In this document: positions 8,338-15,302 of the stretch, one piece after another
How positions within the stretch are numbered: the first letter of the stretch is position 1
How the letters are laid out: the number at the start of each line of letters is the position of its first letter
Source of the DNA: Desulfobacterales bacterium
GTDB lineage: Bacteria; Desulfobacterota; Desulfobacteria; Desulfobacterales; UBA2174_A
Reading direction: 5' to 3'
Length of the DNA stretch: 24,268 nucleotides
Assembly (NCBI GenBank): GCA_025454075.1
Contig: JALOPD010000019.1
Coordinates: 1 to 24,268, forward strand
Position numbers and translations under genes: made by a program
Notes under the pieces: generated by a model
What the model was told of the DNA's origin: nothing
The model's input: the letters and a program-made list of their open reading frames with translations, nothing else
Databases searched by the model: none

Positions 8338-8366
8338 TTGACGCGGCCATAAAATTCCAGTATATG
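8338..8366 (+). promoter_or_regulatory. Candidate proximal promoter of yajC-secD-secF
   Basis: TTGACG (8338-8343) is separated by 17 bp from TATATG (8361-8366). It lies about 69 bp downstream of the first candidate and 36 bp before the yajC start, so its transcript would have a leader of roughly 30 nt containing the ribosome site. Confidence 0.55.
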
Positions 8367-8402
8367 AGCGCCACTTTTACTAAACGTTAAGGAGGTTTCA
8401 AC

Positions 8403-8744
8403 TTGGTCAACATCGCTTACGCCATGGGACAAGGAGGCGCGCCGGAAGGCGGCGCCGCTGGTTTTGCGAGCTTCATCCCGCTCGTCCTCATGTTCGCCAT
8501 CTTCTATTTCCTCCTGATTCGTCCCCAGCAGAAAAGGAACAAGGACCACCGCGCCATGCTCGCCAACTTGAAGAAGGACGACCGCATCGTCACCAGCGGC
8601 GGACTTCACGGCCGCGTCACCGGACTGGACGAGACCACCCTGACGGTGGAAATCGCCGACAAGGTCCGGGTCAAGATCAGCCGCGGTAACGTGGCCGCGA
8701 TCGTCCAGTCCGCCCCGCCCGCCCCAGCGGAAACCAAAAAATAA
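8403..8744 (+). CDS. yajC: YajC, Sec translocase accessory subunit
   Basis: This 113-residue protein has one transmembrane helix (about residues 22-38, FIPLVLMFAIFYFLLI) followed by the invariant RPQQKRNKDHR. A small cytoplasmic beta domain follows, with GDRIVTSGG-like KDDRIVTSGGLHGRVTGL and a Pro/Ala-rich tail. YajC associates with SecD and SecF at the SecYEG channel. The start codon is TTG at 8403, fixed by a perfect AGGAGG 8-9 bases upstream; the short lead MVNIAYAMGQGG is not conserved. It is the first gene of yajC-secD-secF. Confidence 0.95.
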   Translation: MVNIAYAMGQGGAPEGGAAGFASFIPLVLMFAIFYFLLIRPQQKRNKDHRAMLANLKKDDRIVTSGGLHGRVTGLDETTLTVEIADKVRVKISRGNVAAIVQSAPPAPAETKK

Positions 8745-8862
8745 TCCACCCACGATCCGGTCGTGGCGCCTGTTGCCCTCCCGTGTCTTGAAACGCCTGC
8801 TTCAGGACGGAGGAGCCGGGTTGCCCTGACATTCGTCCGGCAACCGCAGAAGGGAAGACGCT

Positions 8863-10440
8863 TTGAAACGCTTTTCGATCAGACTGGTGATGGTTCTGGC
8901 GGTCATTATCGCCGCCGTCGTTTATGTCATCCCGACATTCAAGCCCGAGATCTGGCCCCACCGTAAGATCAACCTCGGGCTCGACCTGCAGGGGGGGATG
9001 CATCTGGTTTTAGAGGTGAACACCGAAAAGGCCGTCGAAGCCGCGGTTGAGCGCAACTTCCAGGAAATCCGCGAACTCGTGAAGAGAAACCAGGTTCAAG
9101 GAGCCACCGTCGAGCGATCGGGAGCGCTGAAGATAACCGTCCACGTGCAGGGGAAGGAAAACGCCGACAAATTCAAGCTCCTCCTGGACAAGGAACTGCG
9201 GGACCTCCGCATCACGAACCGGAGGGAGGAGGCGGACCTGTTTGCGGCCGTCTTCGATCTTCCCGACAAGGAGAGCGACCACATCAAAAAGATGTCGGTG
9301 GATCAGGCCCTGGAAACCATCCGCAACCGCGTGGACCAGTTCGGCGTGTCCGAACCGGACATCCGGCGCCAGGGGGACAACCGCATCCTGATCCAGCTGC
9401 CGGGCATCCAGGACACGCAGCGGGCCAAGGACCTGATCGGCCGGACGGCGCTGCTGGAGTTCAAGCTGGTCGACGAGGCCCACGATGTCAACGCCGCGCT
9501 GCAGGGCAGCATGCCCCCGGGAAGCGAGATCCTATATAAAATCGACGAGGACCCGACCACCCGACGCACGAGCCGGACCCCGTTCCTGCTGAAAAAAGGC
9601 ACTTTGCTCACCGGCGCGTCGCTCACGGACGCACGCGTCCAGTTGGATTCCCAGTACGGCGAGCCTTACGTCTCCATCGAGTTCGACCGCAAGGGAGCAC
9701 GGTCTTTCGAGCGCATCACCGGTGAAAACGTCGGCAAGCGCCTGGCCATCGTCCTCGACAACAAGGTTTATTCCGCCCCCACGATCCAGGAAAAAATCGG
9801 GGGCGGAAAGGCCCGCATCACCGGCCGCTTCACCATGGAGGAAGCCCGCGACCTGGCCATCATTCTGCGGGCCGGGGCGCTGCCCGCACCGGTGACCATC
9901 CTGGAAGAGCGAACGGTGGGCCCGTCCCTCGGCTACGACTCCATCCGCCAGGGGATGATCGCCATGGCGGTGGGCGGCGCCCTGCTGCTGCTCTTCATGG
10001 CGCTTTACTACAAGCTGTCCGGTATCCTGGCGGACTTCGAGGTCCTGCTCAACATCGTTCTCACCGCAGCCGGGCTGGCGGCCCTCGGGGCGACCCTCAC
10101 CCTGCCGGGCATCGCCGGGACGATTCTCTCGGTGGGCATGGCCCTGGACAACAACATCCTGATCTACGAGCGCATCCGCGAGGAACTGCGCCTCGGAAAG
10201 ACGCCGCGGGGCGCGGTGGATGCCGGCTTCGACCGGGCCACACTGACCATCCTGGACGCCAACGTGACCACTCTCATCGCCGCCGCCGTGCTCTACCAGT
10301 TCGGGACCGGTCCGGTGCGCGGCTTCGCCGTGACGTTGAGCCTCGGGGTGGTGGCCAGCATTTTCACCGCCGTTGTCGTGTCGCGCCTGGTGTTCGACTA
10401 CATCCTGAACACCCAAAAGGTCAAAACCATCAGCATCTAA
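8863..10440 (+). CDS. secD: Protein translocase subunit SecD
   Basis: The 525-residue membrane protein has the SecD layout. TM1 lies at about residues 7-27, then the conserved LGLDLQGGMHLVLEV, and a large periplasmic domain with IRNRVDQFGVSEPDIRRQG and QLPGIQDTQRAKDLIGRTA. Five clustered C-terminal helices form the RND-like part. The family motif usually written GMAVDANVLIFERIREE appears as GMALDNNILIYERIREE, keeping the proton-path Asp (Asp429) and changing the next residue from Ala to Asn. SecDF uses the proton gradient to pull secreted proteins across the membrane. The start is TTG at 8863 with AGGGA upstream; no earlier in-frame start gives a better fit. The 118-bp gap from yajC contains small inverted repeats. 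secF follows after 16 bp. Confidence 0.97.
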   Translation: MKRFSIRLVMVLAVIIAAVVYVIPTFKPEIWPHRKINLGLDLQGGMHLVLEVNTEKAVEAAVERNFQEIRELVKRNQVQGATVERSGALKITVHVQGKENADKFKLLLDKELRDLRITNRREEADLFAAVFDLPDKESDHIKKMSVDQALETIRNRVDQFGVSEPDIRRQGDNRILIQLPGIQDTQRAKDLIGRTALLEFKLVDEAHDVNAALQGSMPPGSEILYKIDEDPTTRRTSRTPFLLKKGTLLTGASLTDARVQLDSQYGEPYVSIEFDRKGARSFERITGENVGKRLAIVLDNKVYSAPTIQEKIGGGKARITGRFTMEEARDLAIILRAGALPAPVTILEERTVGPSLGYDSIRQGMIAMAVGGALLLLFMALYYKLSGILADFEVLLNIVLTAAGLAALGATLTLPGIAGTILSVGMALDNNILIYERIREELRLGKTPRGAVDAGFDRATLTILDANVTTLIAAAVLYQFGTGPVRGFAVTLSLGVVASIFTAVVVSRLVFDYILNTQKVKTISI

Positions 10441-10456
10441 TCAAGGGACGCCTTTC

Positions 10457-11497
10457 ATGTCGATCGAAATCATCAAGTCCAACATCAACCTCGACTTCGT
10501 GGGCAAACGCAAGCTCGCCTACTCTTTCTCCGGAATACTGCTCCTGCTCAGCATCCTCTCCCTCGTCGTCCGGGGGCCCAACTACGGGGTGGACTTCGCC
10601 GGTGGGTCCATCGTTCAGGTCCGGTTCGCGGGCGCCGTCGCCATCGACAAAATCAGGGACGGCCTGCGCGCCACCGGCATCGAAAACGTTTCGGTGCAAA
10701 GCATGGGCGATGCCAGGGACAACGAGTTTCTGATCCGCACCGACACGATGGAAACCGGGCAGGATTTCACCTCCAAACTGAGCCGTAACCTTGAAGCCGC
10801 TGCAGGATCGGGGGTTGAAGTGCGTCGCCTTGAGATGGTGGGCCCCCAGGTCGGCAATGATCTTAAGGAGAAGGCCCTGCTCGCCATTCTGTTCTCCCTT
10901 CTGCTGACCGCCGTATACATTTCCGGCCGGTTCGAGTTCAAGTGGTACCAGAGCGCCATCATCGCGTTCATCCTCGGAAGCGCGGTTTACACGCTTTACA
11001 CCTTCAACGTGCCCATGCCTTACATCATCCCGGCGGCGCTGGCGGTAACCCTGGTGCTGTTTTGGATATTCGGCCTGAAGTACGCCCTGGGCGCTATTGT
11101 GGCCCTGATCCACGATGTCACCATCTCGGCCGGCGTGCTGTCCTTCCTGGGCAAGGAGTTCACGATCACCGTTATCGCCGCGTTGCTGACCATCATCGGC
11201 TACTCCCTCAACGACACGATCATCGTCTATGACCGCATCCGCGAAAACGTCCGCAAGTTGTCGAAAACCTCTCTCGGCGTGATCATCAACCGCAGCGTCA
11301 ACGAAACACTGAGCCGGACCATCATGACTCAGGGGTTGACGCTGGTTATGGTTGTTTCCCTTTACTTCCTTGGCGGAGAGATCATCCACGATTTCGCCCT
11401 GGCGCTTTTGGTCGGTTTCGTCGTAGGGACCTATTCCTCGATTTACGTGGCCAGCCCCATCGTGCTCACGTGGGAGGAACACGCCAAGAAAAAGTGA
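10457..11497 (+). CDS. secF: Protein translocase subunit SecF
   Basis: This 346-residue protein partners SecD. TM1 lies at about residues 20-40, followed by the family signature YGVDFAGGSIVQVRF, a small periplasmic domain, and five C-terminal helices starting near residue 140 (VGPQVGNDLKEKALLAILFS). The motif IIGYSLNDTIIVYDRIRENV carries the conserved Asp and Arg involved in proton coupling. The length is slightly above the usual 300-320, with additional hydrophobic sequence (YIIPAALAVTLVLFWIFGL) between the helices. It ends with a charged EEHAKKK tail. The ATG lies 16 bp after the secD stop, which implies co-transcription. A GC-rich hairpin follows the gene. Confidence 0.96.
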   Translation: MSIEIIKSNINLDFVGKRKLAYSFSGILLLLSILSLVVRGPNYGVDFAGGSIVQVRFAGAVAIDKIRDGLRATGIENVSVQSMGDARDNEFLIRTDTMETGQDFTSKLSRNLEAAAGSGVEVRRLEMVGPQVGNDLKEKALLAILFSLLLTAVYISGRFEFKWYQSAIIAFILGSAVYTLYTFNVPMPYIIPAALAVTLVLFWIFGLKYALGAIVALIHDVTISAGVLSFLGKEFTITVIAALLTIIGYSLNDTIIVYDRIRENVRKLSKTSLGVIINRSVNETLSRTIMTQGLTLVMVVSLYFLGGEIIHDFALALLVGFVVGTYSSIYVASPIVLTWEEHAKKK

Positions 11498-11537
11498 CGT
11501 GCCGCGCGCATAGCGGCGCTTTCGTCCGCCCACCGGC

Positions 11538-11574
11538 AACCCCCCTTGGCCCCCAAAGGGGGGTTTCACTTTGT
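11538..11574 (+). terminator. Rho-independent-like terminator after secF
   Basis: A perfect 10-bp stem, AACCCCCCTT (11538-11547) with AAGGGGGGTT (11556-11565), closes an 8-base loop and is followed by a broken T-rich stretch (TTTCACTTT). It lies 40 bp after the secF stop. The T-run is interrupted, so some read-through into dprA-topA is likely. Confidence 0.6.
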
Positions 11575-11608
11575 GCGGCGGACCCGACACCGCAGGGAGA
11601 CAAACCGC

Positions 11609-12727
11609 GTGGAGAAGCTTCTCCCCTGGCTGCACCTGAAGAGCGTTCCGGGGATCGGGAACCACCTGTTCAAGCGGCTCATCGACCACTTCGGGACACC
11701 GGAGGCCGTCCTGCAGGCATCGGCGGCCGAACTCCTGGCGGTGGAGGGCATCACGCCGCGGACGGTCTCGGCCCTGCAGACGCGGAAAGCGCCGGACGGC
11801 GCGGCGGATGAAATCGAGCAGGCGCAGCGCCGCGGCTTTCGGCTGATCCCCCTGACGCACGCGGACTACCCGTTCCTGCTGCGGCAGATCCCGGACCCTC
11901 CGCCGCTGCTTTATGTCAGCGGCGACCTGTCTCGGTGCGAACGCCCGGTGGCGGTGGTGGGGTCGCGCCACGCGACGGCCTACGGGCTGACCATGGCCCG
12001 GCAGCTGGGCAGCGACCTGGCGAGCCTGGGGTTCACGGTGGTCAGCGGGATGGCGGTCGGCATCGACGCCGCCGCCCACGAGGGCGCGCTCAGCGCCCAC
12101 GGGCGAACTGCGGCGGTGCTGGGCAGCGGGCTGGCCAACGTCTACCCGCCGCAGCACCGGCGCTTGTTCGAACGCATATCGGCCGGCGGCGCGGTGTTGT
12201 CCGAATTCCCGCTCGCGGCGGAGCCCGAAGCACACCATTTCCCGATCCGCAACCGGGTCATCAGCGGGATGTCGCTGGGCACCGTGGTGGTGGAGGCCGG
12301 CAAGAACAGCGGTTCCCTGATCACGGCCCGGCTGGCGGCCGAGCAAAACCGCGAGGTGTTCGCCGTTCCGGGCAGCATTCAATCGTTCAAGAGCATGGGA
12401 ACCCACACGCTCATCAAGCAGGGCGCCAAGCTCGTTGAAAACGCCCAGGACATCGTCTCCGAGCTCGGGCACTTCCTGGCCGACAGCGCCCCGGGAGACG
12501 GCCGGCCAAATGTTCCGCCGGTTGAAAAAGGACATCCGCTGACCGAGGAAGAAAAAGAGGTGTGCCGGGCGCTCGGCCCCTACCCCTTGCACATTGACGA
12601 ACTCGTGCGAAAGCTGGCCATGGACGCCGGCCGGCTGTCCGGCATCCTGCTGCAGCTGGAACTGAAGGGAATCGTGACGCAGCAGGCCGGAAAGCTGTTT
12701 TCGGCTGCCGACGACCGCAATGTTTAG
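11609..12727 (+). CDS. dprA: DprA/Smf DNA-processing protein
   Basis: DprA loads RecA onto incoming single-stranded DNA during transformation. From the GTG at 11609 the protein has 372 residues. An N-terminal helix-hairpin-helix part (LKSVPGIGNHLFKRLIDHFG) comes first. The Rossmann-like DprA core follows: VAVVGSRHATAYG, VVSGMAVGIDAAAHEGAL, VLGSGLANVYPPQHRRLF, FPIRNRVISGMS and VVVEAGKNSGSLITARLA. A C-terminal winged-helix domain lies at about residues 310-365. I prefer this GTG, preceded by GGGAG, over the TTG at 11546, which lies inside the terminator stem and would add 21 non-conserved residues. topA follows after 22 bp, a common pairing. No competence genes are nearby, so its role in uptake here is inferred from family only. 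Confidence 0.93.
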   Translation: MEKLLPWLHLKSVPGIGNHLFKRLIDHFGTPEAVLQASAAELLAVEGITPRTVSALQTRKAPDGAADEIEQAQRRGFRLIPLTHADYPFLLRQIPDPPPLLYVSGDLSRCERPVAVVGSRHATAYGLTMARQLGSDLASLGFTVVSGMAVGIDAAAHEGALSAHGRTAAVLGSGLANVYPPQHRRLFERISAGGAVLSEFPLAAEPEAHHFPIRNRVISGMSLGTVVVEAGKNSGSLITARLAAEQNREVFAVPGSIQSFKSMGTHTLIKQGAKLVENAQDIVSELGHFLADSAPGDGRPNVPPVEKGHPLTEEEKEVCRALGPYPLHIDELVRKLAMDAGRLSGILLQLELKGIVTQQAGKLFSAADDRNV

Positions 12728-12749
12728 CGACAGGGAGCGATAAGACGAC

Positions 12750-15029
12750 ATGAGCAAACCGTTAGTGGTGGTGGAATCCCCGGCCAAGGTGCGCACGATC
12801 AAGAAATACCTGGGCAGCGACTACAACGTGGCCGCCACGGTGGGACACATCAAGGACCTTCCCCAGCGCGAAATGGGCATCGACGTCGAGGCCGGTTTCA
12901 CGCCGCAGTACACCAGCATCCCCGGCAAGCAGAAGGTGATCCAGGCCCTGAAACAGGCCGCGGCCGACGCCGAGGATGTCTACCTGGCGCCGGACCCCGA
13001 CCGCGAAGGCGAGGCCATCGCCTGGCACACGGCCGAGGTGCTCAAGAAAAAGGGGCGCCGCTTTCACCGGGTCCTGTTTCACGAGCTGACCAAGGACGCC
13101 ATCCGCAACGCCATGAACCAGCCCCGCGAGCTGGACCCGCACAAGTACGAGGCCCAGCAGGCGCGCCGGATCCTCGATCGGCTGGTGGGCTACCAGGTCT
13201 CGCCCCTGCTGTGGCGCAAGGTCAAGGGCGGGCTGAGCGCCGGCCGTGTGCAGAGCGTGGCCCTGCGGGTGATCTGCGAGCGCGAACGCGCCATCCAGGC
13301 CTTCGACCCCCAGGAGTACTGGTCCGTCACCGCTCACCTGGAAGGCGCCGCGCCGCCCCCCTTTGCGGCGAAACTGGTCAAGAAAGGCAAGGAGAAGCTC
13401 GCCATCCCGAACGAGGCAGCGGCGCAGAAGATCCTGGCCGAGCTCAAGGGCCAGGTCTTCACCGTGGGCAAGGTCCAGAAGAAGACCGTCCGCAAGAACC
13501 CGGCGCCGCCCTTCACGACCAGCAAGCTTCAGCAGGAGTCCATCCGCCGGCTGCGGTTCACCGCCAAAAAAACCATGATGCTCGCCCAGCAGCTTTACGA
13601 GGGCATCGAGCTGGGGCCCGGCGAGCCCGTCGGGCTGATCACGTACATGCGCACGGACTCGACGCGGATCGCGGATGTGGCGGCCGCCGAGGCCCAGCAG
13701 CTGGTGCTCCAGCAGTTCGGCCGCGACTACGCGCTGGACAAGCCCCGCCAGTTCCGCAATTCCAAACAGGCCCAGGATGCGCACGAGGCGGTCCGGCCGA
13801 CGTCGGCTTTCAACACCCCCGAGAACATGGCCCCTTACCTCACCAAGGACCAGCTGGCCCTGTACCAGCTGATCTGGCAGCGATTCATCGCTTCGCAGAT
13901 GCAGGAGGCGCTCATCGACCAGGTCTCGGCTTCCATCCTGGCCGGGCCCTACGTGTTCACGGCCAGCGGGTCCGCAGTCAAGTTCCCCGGTTTCATGGCC
14001 CTCTACCGCGCCGAGGAGGAGGATTCGGAATCGAACGGCGAAAAAGCCCGGGAGCAGCTGCCTGACCTGCCCGAAGGCGCCCGGCTGAAGCTGCACCGCC
14101 TGGAGCCCAAACAGCACTTCACCCAGCCGCCGCCGCGTTTTTCGGAAGCGTCCCTGGTGAAGGAGCTCGAGGAGAACGGGATCGGACGCCCGAGCACCTA
14201 TGCCGCGATCCTCTCCACCATCCGCGACAAGGGGTACGTGGAGATGCTGCGGGGGTACTTCCGGCCGAGCGAACTCGGCTTCATCGTGAACGACTTGCTG
14301 GTGATGAGTTTTCCCGACGTTTTCGACGTTGAATTCACCGCCCGCATGGAGGAGAACCTCGACCGGGTGGAGTCCGAAAAGGCGAACTCCCTGGACATTC
14401 TGACCCAGTTCTACGAGCCGTTCCGAAAGGACCTCGACACGGCGGCCGAGAAGATGGTGAGCATCAAGGGGATCGGGGTGGAGACGGGGCTGAAATGCCC
14501 GGAGTGCGGCCACCCCCTGCACATCAAGATCGGCAAGAACGGCCATTTTTTAGCCTGCAGCGGCTACCCGGCGTGCAAGTACTCCAGCGACTACACGCGC
14601 GACGAGAGGGGGCGCGTCCAGCCGGTGGTCCCTCCCGCGGATGAGGCCACGGACAAGGTCTGCGCCAAATGCGGCAAACCCATGGTCCTCAAACGGGGCC
14701 CTTTCGGGGATTTCCTGGCCTGCAGCGGTTTCCCCGGCTGCAAGAACACCCAGTCGCTTTCCGTCAACGGCTCGGCCAAGAGCATCGGCGTCAAATGCCC
14801 CCAGGAGGGCTGCAGCGGGGACCTGCTTGAAAAAACCTCCAAACGCGGCAAGGTGTTCTACGGCTGCAACCGCTACCCGGAATGCAGCTTCGCCACGTGG
14901 GACAAGCCGGTGGCGCGCGACTGCCCGGCCTGCGGCGCCAAATTTTTAGTGGAGCGCACCACTAAAAAGCAAGGCACCCTGCACTCCTGCCTGAACCCGG
15001 ACTGCGGCTTCAAAGAGCGGATGGAGTAA
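12750..15029 (+). CDS. topA: DNA topoisomerase I (type IA)
   Basis: This 759-residue enzyme relaxes negative supercoils. The TOPRIM domain opens with VVVESPAKVRTIKKYLG and contains DPDREGE at residues 82-88, the metal-binding acidic triad. The catalytic tyrosine is Tyr299 in GLITYMRTDSTR. The central gate domain includes ARRILDRLVGYQVSPLLW and the SAGRVQSVALR motif. The C-terminus carries four tetracysteine zinc-finger-like units: CPEC…C…C, CAKC…C…C, CPQEGC…C…C and CPAC…C…C. The ATG at 12750 gives the canonical start. It follows dprA by 22 bp with GGGAG somewhat far upstream. The next promoter, for the ilv operon, begins about 20 bp after its stop, and no topA terminator is evident. Confidence 0.97.
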   Translation: MSKPLVVVESPAKVRTIKKYLGSDYNVAATVGHIKDLPQREMGIDVEAGFTPQYTSIPGKQKVIQALKQAAADAEDVYLAPDPDREGEAIAWHTAEVLKKKGRRFHRVLFHELTKDAIRNAMNQPRELDPHKYEAQQARRILDRLVGYQVSPLLWRKVKGGLSAGRVQSVALRVICERERAIQAFDPQEYWSVTAHLEGAAPPPFAAKLVKKGKEKLAIPNEAAAQKILAELKGQVFTVGKVQKKTVRKNPAPPFTTSKLQQESIRRLRFTAKKTMMLAQQLYEGIELGPGEPVGLITYMRTDSTRIADVAAAEAQQLVLQQFGRDYALDKPRQFRNSKQAQDAHEAVRPTSAFNTPENMAPYLTKDQLALYQLIWQRFIASQMQEALIDQVSASILAGPYVFTASGSAVKFPGFMALYRAEEEDSESNGEKAREQLPDLPEGARLKLHRLEPKQHFTQPPPRFSEASLVKELEENGIGRPSTYAAILSTIRDKGYVEMLRGYFRPSELGFIVNDLLVMSFPDVFDVEFTARMEENLDRVESEKANSLDILTQFYEPFRKDLDTAAEKMVSIKGIGVETGLKCPECGHPLHIKIGKNGHFLACSGYPACKYSSDYTRDERGRVQPVVPPADEATDKVCAKCGKPMVLKRGPFGDFLACSGFPGCKNTQSLSVNGSAKSIGVKCPQEGCSGDLLEKTSKRGKVFYGCNRYPECSFATWDKPVARDCPACGAKFLVERTTKKQGTLHSCLNPDCGFKERME

Positions 15030-15048
15030 ACGTTGAACGCGAAAACGC

Positions 15049-15077
15049 TTGACATCTCCACTGCCGGCTGTTAGCCT
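15049..15077 (+). promoter_or_regulatory. Promoter of the ilvB-leuA operon
   Basis: A perfect TTGACA (15049-15054) is separated by 17 bp from TAGCCT (15072-15077). The -10 box is weak, but the position fits: transcription would start near 15084, about 25 nt before the leader peptide. The result is a leader RNA of roughly 220 nt before ilvB. Confidence 0.6.
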
Positions 15078-15108
15078 GAATCGAATTCGAAAAAAGATTG
15101 GTTGTCGC

Positions 15109-15207
15109 ATGACTCATCGAATCGCCATTATCAACCTTATTAGCCTTATTATCGTCATCGCCGAGGTCATCATCGGCGATGATGACAAAGGGGTGGTAAT
15201 GGCCTAA
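15109..15207 (+). CDS. Ile/Val/Leu-rich leader peptide of the ilv operon attenuator
   Basis: A 32-codon reading frame starts at ATG 15109 and ends at TAA 15205-15207. Fifteen of its 32 residues are branched-chain: nine Ile, four Val and two Leu, most of them clustered between codons 5 and 22 (IAIINLISLIIVIAEVII). Several are encoded by ATT and CTT, codons that the neighbouring GC-rich genes mostly avoid in favour of ATC and CTC/CTG. This is the classic composition of a ribosome-mediated attenuation leader, as known for ilv operons of enteric bacteria. No strong Shine-Dalgarno precedes the ATG, a weak point. The frame is followed by an antiterminator/terminator pair and ilvB. The peptide itself probably has no function beyond being translated. 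Confidence 0.85.
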   Translation: MTHRIAIINLISLIIVIAEVIIGDDDKGVVMA

Positions 15208-15275
15208 GCGCAACCCAAAAGCCAGGAAGCAGAAAATCCGTTACCACCCCCGAAGGCGGTAACGGATTTTTTTTT
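15124..15275 (+). promoter_or_regulatory. Transcription attenuator (alternative RNA structures) of the ilv operon
   Basis: Four elements can be read directly. GCCATTA (15124-15130) can pair with TAATGGC (15197-15203), hiding region 2. TCATCGCCGA (15155-15164) pairs perfectly with TCGGCGATGA (15173-15182), a probable pause hairpin. GGGGTGGTAA (15190-15199), at the end of the leader frame, is a perfect complement of TTACCACCCC (15241-15250): the antiterminator. That pairing excludes the downstream terminator stem (15233-15270). Inferred logic: a ribosome stalled at Ile, Val or Leu codons exposes 15190-15199, the antiterminator forms and ilvB is transcribed. With ample amino acids the ribosome reaches the stop at 15205, covers this strand, and the terminator forms. 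Confidence 0.8.
15233..15275 (+). terminator. Attenuator terminator before ilvB
   Basis: A 13-bp perfect stem, AAAATCCGTTACC (15233-15245) with GGTAACGGATTTT (15258-15270), is followed by an unbroken run of nine Ts (15267-15275, partly in the stem). This is the best intrinsic terminator in the window. It lies 27 bp before the ilvB start, with GGAGA as the ribosome site in between. Confidence 0.9.
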
Positions 15276-15302
15276 AAATGGATTCTACCGGAGACAAACG
15301 CC

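Noticed and set aside
12762..14546. 594-codon open frame antisense to topA
   Set aside because: Its composition is that of a shadow frame, with no motif or ribosome site; topA on the other strand is unmistakable.
15180..15275. T-box riboswitch, suggested by GGGGTGGTAA before a terminator
   Set aside because: The sequence does not continue as the T-box core (GGTGGNACCGCG), and no stem I with specifier loop is visible. The Ile/Val/Leu-rich frame explains the region better.
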